The notes under the pieces: generated by a model
Told to the model about the DNA's origin: nothing
The model's input: the letters and a program-made list of their open reading frames with translations, nothing else
The model's database searches: none
Program-made: the position numbers and the translations under genes
Part shown: one piece after another, positions 7,621 through 13,339 of the stretch
Layout of the letters: each line of letters opens with the position of its first letter
Numbering within the stretch: the first letter of the stretch is position 1
NCBI GenBank assembly: GCA_016865955.1
Contig: VGNW01000038.1
Coordinates: forward strand, 1-13,897
Origin: Chloroflexota bacterium
GTDB taxonomy: Bacteria; Chloroflexota; Dehalococcoidia; SZUA-161
Direction of reading: 5' to 3'
Length of the DNA: 13,897 nucleotides

Positions 7621-8763
7621 ATGACTGCAAGAGTGGGCATAGTGGCAGTAGGTCAAACGAAGTACTCCCCGAACAGGGCCGATGTCAGTGAGGAGGAACT
7701 GGCGTACGAGGCGGTAAAGCAAGTTCTGGAGTCTACAGGGCTTTCCTTATCCGATTTCGATGGCGCAGTGTCCTGCTCCCAGGATTTCTGGGACGGCAGA
7801 ACGATATCGAACATGAATATTCAACGTATTGTGGGTGCTCACCTGAGCGATGAGGATAAAGTCTGTGAGGACGGCATTAATGCCGTCTATGCCGGAATGG
7901 CGAGGATTTTATCGGGGCACCATAAACTTGTTCTGGTTATGGCGCATACGAAGGAATCTCAGGCTGAGAAGAGCCTTATCGAAAACGCTGCCTTCGACCC
8001 GGCTATGCTCAGGCAGTTGGGTTTGGACTTCCTTTCGGCTGCTGCCATGCAGGCAAAACGCTACATGTACAAATATGGCATAACCGCCGAACAGTGCGCT
8101 GAGGTGGCGGTGAAAAACCGCGGCAATGCTAAGAGAAATCCCTTTGCCCAGGCTCCTCTGGATATTACAACGGAGGACGTCCTGAGTTCCAAAATACTGT
8201 CGTCTCCCATCAGGCTTCTCGATGCTAAGCCCATTTCGGATGGCGCCTGCGCAATGATTTTAACCACAGAGGAAAGGGCTAAAAAGCTCACCAGGAAACC
8301 GGTCTGGATACTGGGGGCGTCTTGCTGCTATGAGACGCATTATCTGGGAGATAGGGATTTGGCGGAATGCGACGCACTTGCCAAGGCGGCCCGGAAAGCA
8401 TATAGCATGGCTGGTATCAGAAATCCTGTGAAAGAGATAGATGTTGCAGAGATATGCGAGGAGTACTCATACCAGGAGCTTATGTGGATGGAAGGGCTGG
8501 GTTTCTGCGGCAAGGGCGAAGCAGGTAAGTTCATTGATTCTGGAATTACCCAGATGGACGGCAAGCTGCCGGTGAATCCCTCCGGCGGGATGCTCCCCGG
8601 CAATCCAATCTGCGTGGCAGGAATGGCGCGAGTCGCTGAGGCAGTGTTACAGCTTCGCGGGGAAGCGGGAGACCGTCAGGTGAAGAATGCCCGGGTAGCC
8701 CTCGCCCATGGTGTTACCGGCGCCTGCGGACAGCATCATGGTGTGATGATTCTGGGCAGATAG
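7621..8763 (+). CDS. Thiolase-superfamily protein 1 (SCP-x type), nucleophilic Cys kept
   Basis: A 380-residue thiolase-fold protein. Thiolases cleave or form C-C bonds next to a CoA thioester. In VCEDGINAV, Cys82 aligns with the nucleophilic Cys of VCASGMKAV-type motifs, 17 residues before the conserved SG at 98-99. The SDGA block at 207-210 is normal. The C-terminal NPSGG at 319-323 is kept, but the usual GHP reads GNP, so the catalytic His is Asn328; the HDCF-type motif of SCP-x enzymes reads ICEEY near 278-282, losing a second His. The protein may therefore not be a standard thiolase. The ATG has a good site (AAGAGGAG) 6 bases upstream. It is followed 15 bases later by thiolase 2 and then by two DUF35 genes, the partner family of such thiolases (for example BbsB-BbsA). 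The substrate is unknown. Confidence 0.85.
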   Translation: MTARVGIVAVGQTKYSPNRADVSEEELAYEAVKQVLESTGLSLSDFDGAVSCSQDFWDGRTISNMNIQRIVGAHLSDEDKVCEDGINAVYAGMARILSGHHKLVLVMAHTKESQAEKSLIENAAFDPAMLRQLGLDFLSAAAMQAKRYMYKYGITAEQCAEVAVKNRGNAKRNPFAQAPLDITTEDVLSSKILSSPIRLLDAKPISDGACAMILTTEERAKKLTRKPVWILGASCCYETHYLGDRDLAECDALAKAARKAYSMAGIRNPVKEIDVAEICEEYSYQELMWMEGLGFCGKGEAGKFIDSGITQMDGKLPVNPSGGMLPGNPICVAGMARVAEAVLQLRGEAGDRQVKNARVALAHGVTGACGQHHGVMILGR

Positions 8764-8765
8764 TT

Positions 8766-8772
8766 GGAGGAG
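8766..8772 (+). promoter_or_regulatory. Ribosome binding site that fixes the start of thiolase 2
   Basis: GGAGGAG lies 6 bases before the ATG at 8779. A TTG directly after the thiolase 1 stop (8764) would extend the frame by five residues, but it overlaps this site and has none of its own. The first residues after the ATG match the normal thiolase N-terminus (RVAIVGIGQT). Confidence 0.8.
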
Positions 8773-8778
8773 AAAAAC

Positions 8779-9948
8779 ATGCCTAATAGAGTAGCTATAG
8801 TAGGAATCGGACAAACATATCACACAAGCAAGCGTCCCGACGTCAACTATGCAGAGATGGTGAGAGAGGCTGTGGTGGCAGCCCTCGCCGATGCTCAGCT
8901 TAGCATCAAGGACATCGAGGCCGCGTTTATGGGCACTATGGAGACTTTTGAAGCTATCTATCTTCCTGACCTCGGGATGGCTGCTGAAGCAGGTTTCTTC
9001 GGTAAGCCTGGATTCAAGGTGGGGACAGGAGGCACCAGCGGTGCCTCGGTGGTAGCTGAGGGCTTTTACTTCGTTGCCTCAGGTCTGTTCGATGTGGCTC
9101 TCATCATCGGTTGCGAAAAACAAGATTGCGGCGATACGACTGCTGCCATCACGGCTGCTGCTACACCCATGTGGGGCAAAGGCTCTACTACGGGCGCTAT
9201 CGGGGAGTTCGCCAAGCAGGCTCTGTCCTATATGAGGACATCGGGAGCTAAGGAAGAACACGCTGCCATGGTTCGTCTCAAGGCAGACAGAAATGCCTGC
9301 AGAAATCCCTATGCTCACCTAAAGCTCGGCTTGAAAAGCGTGGATGAGGTGCTTAAGTCATCCTACCTGGTCTGGCCGCTCAGGATATTGGACTTCTGCC
9401 CGCAGTCATGCGGGGCATGTGCACTTATTTTTGCCTCGGAGAAGAGGGCAAAGAAGATCACGAAAAAACCGGTATGGGTTGCCGATATTGAGACGGTGCA
9501 TCAGGAGGTCTTCCGCGCCGGGGTATTCGGCGACCCCACAGGCAAAGAGACCTACACCCAGCATGTAGCCTGTGAGAGGCTTTACAAGCGCAACGGCATA
9601 ACGAAGCCCCGCAGGGATATCGACATGGCTGAAATCTACGAGCCCTCGAATTGGGAGGAGTTGAATCTCTACGAACACTTCCACTTCTGCGGCAAGAACG
9701 AGGGCTGGAAGCTGATAGAGAAGGGAATAACCGAGATAGAAGGCGAGTTTCCGGTGAATCCCTCCGGCGGTGTGATAGCGACAAATCCCATTGGCGCCAC
9801 ACCCACCATTCGAGTTGCTGAGGCTGCGCTTCAAATACGCGGGGATGGCGGTGAACGTCAGGTGACCAGAGACGTAAAGACCGCTATCGCTACCGCCCTC
9901 GGAGGCCCCAACTGGACAGTTATGACTCTGCTCAAGAGGTCGTTATAG
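8779..9948 (+). CDS. Thiolase-superfamily protein 2, lacking the usual Cys and His
   Basis: A 389-residue thiolase-fold protein, homologous along its whole length to thiolase 1. By the spacing to the conserved SG (101-102), the nucleophile position is Gly85 in GTSGASVV, so the active-site Cys is absent. The SDGA block is SCGA at about 210-213, NPSGG is kept at 327-331, and the usual GHP reads TNP, giving Asn336 for His. With neither residue it cannot run the standard thiolase reaction. It may be a structural partner of thiolase 1 or a lyase with a changed mechanism, as in steroid aldolase Ltp2, a thiolase-fold enzyme with a rebuilt active site. It is tightly linked: 15 bases after thiolase 1 and 11 bases before DUF35-1, whose ribosome binding site overlaps this stop codon (TAGGAGG, 9946-9952). 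Confidence 0.85.
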   Translation: MPNRVAIVGIGQTYHTSKRPDVNYAEMVREAVVAALADAQLSIKDIEAAFMGTMETFEAIYLPDLGMAAEAGFFGKPGFKVGTGGTSGASVVAEGFYFVASGLFDVALIIGCEKQDCGDTTAAITAAATPMWGKGSTTGAIGEFAKQALSYMRTSGAKEEHAAMVRLKADRNACRNPYAHLKLGLKSVDEVLKSSYLVWPLRILDFCPQSCGACALIFASEKRAKKITKKPVWVADIETVHQEVFRAGVFGDPTGKETYTQHVACERLYKRNGITKPRRDIDMAEIYEPSNWEELNLYEHFHFCGKNEGWKLIEKGITEIEGEFPVNPSGGVIATNPIGATPTIRVAEAALQIRGDGGERQVTRDVKTAIATALGGPNWTVMTLLKRSL

Positions 9949-9959
9949 GAGGCGTGTGA

Positions 9960-10484
9960 ATGGCTAAAAAAGTAACGAAGAAGACCCCTGACAAAGCTTC
10001 TAAAGAGGCTCCGAAGCCGGAGTATATCCACGTAAAATTCGACTTGCCCAGGCGCTATGACTGGTCAACCGGCAAGTATCTGGGGTACTTTTACGCGGAG
10101 GCGAAGGAGAACAAGAAAATCATGGGCAACCGCTGCCCTAAGTGCAAAGAGATATTATTGCCCCCGACCCCTGTCTGCGGCAGGTGCAAAGTGGATATGG
10201 GCTGGGACTGGGTAGAGCTGCCTCAAACGGGCACAGTATTCCAGTACACATATCTCGTTTTCCCTCTCTGGGACCCGCATTACGGTGAGAGGTGGGCTAA
10301 TCCCTACGCCAGCGCTATCATCGAGCTTGATAACGGTGTTTTCTACAGGCACTGGCTCGAGGAGCAGGATAAAGAGAAGCTGAGAGAGGGAATGAGGGTA
10401 AAGGCTGTGTGGAAAGAGGACTACAACGAGCGCGGACAGGGGCCAGGAGACATCCTGTACTTCAAAGAGATCGGGAAAGAGTAG
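9960..10484 (+). CDS. DUF35 protein 1 (zinc ribbon plus OB-fold)
   Basis: A 174-residue DUF35-family protein. A four-cysteine zinc ribbon (C59, C62, C73, C76 in a CPKC-x10-CGRC arrangement) precedes an OB-fold at about 85-170 beginning near TGTVFQYTYLV. These proteins partner thiolase-fold enzymes and contribute to acyl-CoA binding; known pairs are BbsA with BbsB, archaeal acetoacetyl-CoA thiolase/HMG-CoA synthase complexes, and the DUF35 domain of ChsH2 with Ltp2. Here it directly follows thiolase 2, so one of the two thiolases is the likely partner. The first 20 residues are an unusual Lys-rich tail (MAKKVTKKTPDKASKEAPKP) ahead of the normal domain. The start is set by GGAGG overlapping the previous stop. 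The four cysteines are intact. Confidence 0.9.
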   Translation: MAKKVTKKTPDKASKEAPKPEYIHVKFDLPRRYDWSTGKYLGYFYAEAKENKKIMGNRCPKCKEILLPPTPVCGRCKVDMGWDWVELPQTGTVFQYTYLVFPLWDPHYGERWANPYASAIIELDNGVFYRHWLEEQDKEKLREGMRVKAVWKEDYNERGQGPGDILYFKEIGKE

Positions 10485-10488
10485 GAGG
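10485..10488 (+). promoter_or_regulatory. Ribosome binding site fused to the DUF35-1 stop, setting the DUF35-2 start
   Basis: The stop TAG of DUF35-1 (10482-10484) runs into GAGG to give TAGGAGG, 7 bases before the ATG at 10496. The DUF35-2 frame is open back to 10409, inside DUF35-1, but that stretch lies in the upstream gene in another frame and has no site of its own. Confidence 0.8.
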
Positions 10489-10495
10489 TCTAAAG

Positions 10496-10966
10496 ATGGC
10501 GACAGTGACTGAAAAATTAGAAGGCATGGATGTCTGGCTTTATCACGGGCGTATATATATCCCGAATACTTATTCGGCGGGCGCTATTGGCAGCCGCTTT
10601 CTCATCGAACTGAGAGACAACAAGAGGATAATGGGTGCCAGATGCCCTGCCTGCAATCGTGTTTATGTGCCTGCGAGGTCGGTGTGCAAAGATTGTTTCG
10701 GTCAGTTGGATGAATTGGTGGAGGTGAGCAGCAGGGGAACTCTTCTCACCTATACTGTTTGCCAGCGAGGAAGTCGAGTTCAGCCGGTGGAAACACCGAT
10801 TATATACGGAATTATTCAACTGGATGGTGCCGATAATGGCTTTGTGCACATGCTGGGCGAGGTTGAGCCTGAGCAACTGAGGATAGGTATGAGAGTTCAA
10901 GCGGTTTTCAAGGAAAAGCGCGAGGCAAGCATCCTGGACATTAAGTATTTTAAACCGCTTGGCTAA
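10496..10966 (+). CDS. DUF35 protein 2 (zinc ribbon plus OB-fold)
   Basis: A 156-residue second DUF35 protein, placed 11 bases after the first. The zinc ribbon uses C50, C53, C64 and C67 (CPAC-x10-CKDC) and the OB-fold follows from about residue 80 (RGTLLTYTV) to the end. It lacks the Lys-rich N-terminal tail of DUF35-1, has its own short N-terminal segment with tyrosines (about 15-27), and differs clearly in sequence, so the two are unlikely to be a recent duplication. Two thiolases followed by two DUF35 genes suggests two matched pairs, or one mixed complex of four different chains. A perfect 13-bp palindrome lies 11 bases after the stop and may mark the end of a transcript segment. Zinc binding is inferred from the intact cysteines. 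Confidence 0.9.
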   Translation: MATVTEKLEGMDVWLYHGRIYIPNTYSAGAIGSRFLIELRDNKRIMGARCPACNRVYVPARSVCKDCFGQLDELVEVSSRGTLLTYTVCQRGSRVQPVETPIIYGIIQLDGADNGFVHMLGEVEPEQLRIGMRVQAVFKEKREASILDIKYFKPLG

Positions 10967-10977
10967 CGAGCAGGAAT

Positions 10978-11006
10978 TAGGGGGCGGGTTGCAAACCCGC
11001 CCCCTA
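10978..11006. repeat. Perfect 13-bp inverted repeat with 3-base loop (dispersed-palindrome type)
   Basis: TAGGGGGCGGGTT (10978-10990) and AACCCGCCCCCTA (10994-11006) are exact complements around GCA. The hairpin is very GC-rich and stands 11 bases after the DUF35-2 stop. Palindromes that read GGGGCGGGTT...AACCCGCCCC are, from memory, a recurrent dispersed class in several anaerobic bacterial genomes. No T-run follows, so a classical intrinsic terminator is not shown, although the hairpin could slow transcription or protect a 3' end. Confidence 0.7.
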
Positions 11007-11070
11007 CAGGAATATCTGAGAAACGGGTTCGCGATTTGACAGTGCCTGATAGATAGAGTGGGAGTATAAA

Positions 11071-12249
11071 ATGGAATTTGCACTGACGCCTGAACAGGAA
11101 AAATTCGTCCGAGACTTTCAACACTATCTGAAAAACCACATGACCCCTGAATTGATTGCAGACCTGGAAAAGGGGAAGACATATTCGGAATCTGAAGCAT
11201 GCTGGAAGTTCATCAGACAGATGGGGCGCGACGGCTGGCTCGGAGTAGGCTGGCCCAAAGAGTTCGGCGGTCAGGGACGCTCTCCGCTTGAGCAGCACTT
11301 GTTCTATGAAATCGCCCATTATGAACATGCACCGTTGCCGGTTCTCCCTTTGAATACCGTAGGTCCGGCGCTGATGCGGTTCGGCAGCGAGGAGCAGAAA
11401 CAGGAATTCCTGCCCCGAATACTGAGGGGTGAGATGGATATTTGCATAGGTTACACCGAGGCTGAGGCTGGTACCGACCTGGCATCCTTGAAAACCGCAG
11501 CCGTCAGGGACGGAGATTACTACATAATAAACGGTGCCAAGGTTTTCACCAGCCTGGCGCATACCGCCGATTATATCTGGCTTGCTGCCAGGACCGACCC
11601 CAAAGCCGCCAAGAAGCATCACGGTATTTCAGTTTTCTTGATTCCTATGACCACGCCCGGCATAACTATCAGACCGCTCCACACCATGCCCGGCGAGCGT
11701 AATAACTACACCTTCTATGACAATGTGAGGGTTCACAAGAGCTGTCTGGTCGGGGAGGAGAATAAGGGCTGGAAATACATCACCACGCAGCTCGATTTCG
11801 AGCGCATAATGCTGAGCCCCTCGTCGCCGATGAGACGCAACATCGAAGACACAATCAAGTGGGCTAAAGAGACCAGGGTTGACGGCACGGCGGTAATAGA
11901 GCAGCCCGGCGTCAAAACCAGGCTCGCTGAGCTGCTGATGGAAGTGGAAGTGCTCAAGATGCTCAACTACTACGTCGCCTGGCTGATAACCAACGGGGTC
12001 GTGCCTTATGCTGAGGCGTCGATGGTCAAGGTATTTGGCTCGGAATTGTATCAACGGGTCAACGGTACTCTATTGCAGATTATGGGGCAGTACGGGCAGT
12101 TGCAGGCTGGTTCGAAGTGGGCGCCGCTTAGAGGAAGAGTGGAAAAAGCCTTTAGGAGCGACATCGTGTTCATCTTCGGCGGCGGTGCCATCGAGGTGCA
12201 GAGGAATATCATAGCCCTTGCAGGTCTGGGGATGCCGCGCTCGTTTTAA
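11071..12249 (+). CDS. Acyl-CoA dehydrogenase with IVD/LCAD-type catalytic Glu
   Basis: A 392-residue acyl-CoA dehydrogenase of normal length, which makes an alpha,beta C=C bond in an acyl-CoA and reduces FAD. The flavin-side block reads YTEAEAGTDLASL at 128-140, with Ala where Pro is usual. The C-terminal block is GGGAIEVQRNIIA at 370-382. The MCAD-type base (Glu376 of YEGT) is replaced here by Gly371, but LDFER carries Glu244 at the position that serves as base in isovaleryl-CoA and long-chain acyl-CoA dehydrogenases and in the FadE (ChsE) steroid enzymes. It should therefore be active. The relocated base often goes with branched or bulky acyl chains. GGGAG lies 6 bases before the ATG. The MaoC pair follows after 123 bases. 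Steroid FadEs of this type often work as heteromers, but only one such gene is seen here. Confidence 0.92.
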   Translation: MEFALTPEQEKFVRDFQHYLKNHMTPELIADLEKGKTYSESEACWKFIRQMGRDGWLGVGWPKEFGGQGRSPLEQHLFYEIAHYEHAPLPVLPLNTVGPALMRFGSEEQKQEFLPRILRGEMDICIGYTEAEAGTDLASLKTAAVRDGDYYIINGAKVFTSLAHTADYIWLAARTDPKAAKKHHGISVFLIPMTTPGITIRPLHTMPGERNNYTFYDNVRVHKSCLVGEENKGWKYITTQLDFERIMLSPSSPMRRNIEDTIKWAKETRVDGTAVIEQPGVKTRLAELLMEVEVLKMLNYYVAWLITNGVVPYAEASMVKVFGSELYQRVNGTLLQIMGQYGQLQAGSKWAPLRGRVEKAFRSDIVFIFGGGAIEVQRNIIALAGLGMPRSF

Positions 12250-12265
12250 AGAGCTTTGTTCCCAT

Positions 12266-12300
12266 GTCGTTGCGAGGAACGCAGAGACGAAGCAATCTGG
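12266..12300. repeat. REP-like hairpin element
   Basis: The element begins GTCGTTGCGAGG and ends CGAAGCAATCTGG. TGCG (12271-12274) pairs with CGCA (12280-12283) around AGGAA, and TCGT (12267-12270) pairs with ACGA (12287-12290), leaving a GAG bulge. Elements of the form GTCGTTGCGAGG...CGAAGCAATCTC are, from memory, scattered through intergenic regions of many environmental bacteria. It lies 16 bases after the acyl-CoA dehydrogenase stop. It may act in transcript stability, or it may be a dispersed selfish repeat. Confidence 0.55.
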
Positions 12301-12313
12301 TGGGGTGGGGTGG
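12299..12313 (+). repeat. G-rich tract, four G-runs with single-T spacers
   Basis: The tract reads GG-T-GGGG-T-GGGG-T-GG on the coding strand, directly after the REP-like element. Four runs of at least two G with one-base loops fit a two-layer G-quadruplex in the mRNA or the + strand DNA. That is a prediction from pattern only. Confidence 0.35.
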
Positions 12314-12347
12314 AACTGAAAGCTGACCGCTGAGAGCTGAAGACTGA
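12313..12347. repeat. Five tandem 7-base units ending CTGA
   Basis: GAACTGA, AAGCTGA, CCGCTGA, GAGCTGA and AGACTGA run end to end, with consensus NNRCTGA. The array fills the space before the ribosome binding site of the MaoC N-type gene. It resembles short heptamer tandem repeats (STRR-like) described in cyanobacteria, but the unit sequence is different. The fixed CTGA with a varying first half suggests an old array that has drifted. Confidence 0.6.
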
Positions 12348-12372
12348 AAAAGAGATTCGGAGGTAAATCTGG

Positions 12373-12882
12373 ATGAGCCAGGATATTTATGAAAGGCTTC
12401 AGAAAATGGTGGGAGAGGAGGCAGGGCCTTTCGAGGCGGCGGATGAGGTCAACAAAGCCATGATTCGACACTGGTGCGAGGCGATGGAGGACGCTAATCC
12501 GCTTTACTCGGACGAAAACTACGCTAAGAAAAGCAGGTACGGCGGTGTCATAGCACCACCGCAGATGGTGCAGGCTTACTGTATCCCGCCTCTCTGGCCC
12601 AAGAGGGTTCTGCCGGACCCGCAGGCGAAGGCTGTGAGAATGATGGACGAGGCGGGTTATGCCGGTGTCGTAGCCACTACTACCTCTCAGGAATACTTTA
12701 AGCCCATGCGAATCGGCGACAGGCTGAGCTATAAGATAAAGTTTGTCAGCGTTTCCCCTGAGAAGACTACCAGATTGGGGACAGGCCATTTCCTGACCTC
12801 GGAGTACACCTACACCAATCAAAAAGGCGAGGTGGTCTGTGTCCAGTCTTTCACCATTCTCAAATTTAAACCGGCGGTATAG
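12373..12882 (+). CDS. MaoC-family hydratase half, N-type (probably non-catalytic)
   Basis: A 169-residue single hot-dog-fold protein like the N-terminal MaoC dehydratase domain (FAS1-like, MaoC_dehydrat_N) and the N-terminal half of ChsH2. The hydratase-2 motif D-x-N-P-[LIV]-H appears as Asp40-Ala-Asn42-Pro43-Leu44-Tyr45, so the catalytic His is Tyr. The usual IAPPQM follows at 60-65, and RIGDRL near 113-118 is the typical second-half loop. The partner gene next door has a full active site, so the two very likely form a heteromeric enoyl-CoA hydratase in which this chain shapes the acyl pocket, as in ChsH1-ChsH2. GGAGGT stands 7 bases before the ATG. Unlike ChsH2, no DUF35 domain is attached; DUF35 proteins are separate genes upstream. 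Confidence 0.88.
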   Translation: MSQDIYERLQKMVGEEAGPFEAADEVNKAMIRHWCEAMEDANPLYSDENYAKKSRYGGVIAPPQMVQAYCIPPLWPKRVLPDPQAKAVRMMDEAGYAGVVATTTSQEYFKPMRIGDRLSYKIKFVSVSPEKTTRLGTGHFLTSEYTYTNQKGEVVCVQSFTILKFKPAV

Positions 12883-12893
12883 AGAGGTTTGAC

Positions 12894-13325
12894 ATGACTG
12901 CTAAATCTATTTACTGGAACGATGTAAAAGAAGGCGATGCACTCCCCGCGCAGAAACGCGAGATAACCCGCACCACCGTGGTTGCCACAGCCATAGCTAC
13001 CAGGGATTTTACCCCCGTGCACCACGACCATGAGGCTGCGCAAAAGTCGGGAGCCAATGACATTTTCCTGAACATACTGACCACCGGAGGGTTAATCGGG
13101 AAATACATGACCGACTGGAGCGGACCCGAGGCGCAATTGAAAAAAATGGTCATACGTCTCGGGGCTACCTGCTATCCCGGAGATATTCTGGTAAGCGGCG
13201 GCAAGGTGGTTAAAAAATACACTGCGGGCAGCGAGCATCTGGTTGATGTGGAATACAACTTCTCGGTGGCTATGGGTCCGCATGCGTGGGGAACTGTAAC
13301 CATGGCTCTGCCCAATAAGGGCTAA
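12894..13325 (+). CDS. MaoC-family enoyl-CoA hydratase, catalytic half
   Basis: A 143-residue hot-dog-fold protein, the size of ChsH1 and other single-domain MaoC hydratases, which add water to 2-enoyl-CoA. The active-site motif is intact as D38-F-T-P-V-H43, with Thr in place of the usual Asn, a change also common in hydratases that take large substrates. The YPGDIL loop near 94-99 is typical. It follows the N-type half by 11 bases, so a 1:1 complex is likely. AGAGGT lies 5 bases before the ATG. The stop TAA overlaps the next gene's ribosome binding site (TAAGGAGG, 13323-13330), which couples it to the Ltp-like thiolase. In the inferred pathway it acts after the acyl-CoA dehydrogenase and passes a 3-hydroxyacyl-CoA to the next enzyme. 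Confidence 0.9.
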   Translation: MTAKSIYWNDVKEGDALPAQKREITRTTVVATAIATRDFTPVHHDHEAAQKSGANDIFLNILTTGGLIGKYMTDWSGPEAQLKKMVIRLGATCYPGDILVSGGKVVKKYTAGSEHLVDVEYNFSVAMGPHAWGTVTMALPNKG

Positions 13326-13339
13326 GGAGGCATATCGAT

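Noticed and set aside
8764..8778. TTG start that would add five residues to thiolase 2
   Set aside because: The TTG overlaps the ribosome binding site that serves the ATG at 8779, and the residues before that ATG do not match the family N-terminus.
10978..11006. Intrinsic terminator
   Set aside because: The stem is strong, but the following bases are CAGGAATATC, with no run of T.
11036..11041. TTGACA as a -35 box of a promoter for the acyl-CoA dehydrogenase
   Set aside because: There is no acceptable -10 box at 16-18 bases; TATAAA at 11065-11070 is 23 bases away and touches the start codon.
10517..11200. A 227-residue open frame on the - strand
   Set aside because: It runs across DUF35-2, the palindrome and the start of the acyl-CoA dehydrogenase, all of which are better supported, and it has no family resemblance.
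12251..12372. Remnant of an insertion sequence or MITE
   Set aside because: The gap has a REP-like hairpin and short tandem repeats but no terminal inverted repeats bounding the whole, no target duplication that I can see, and no transposase.
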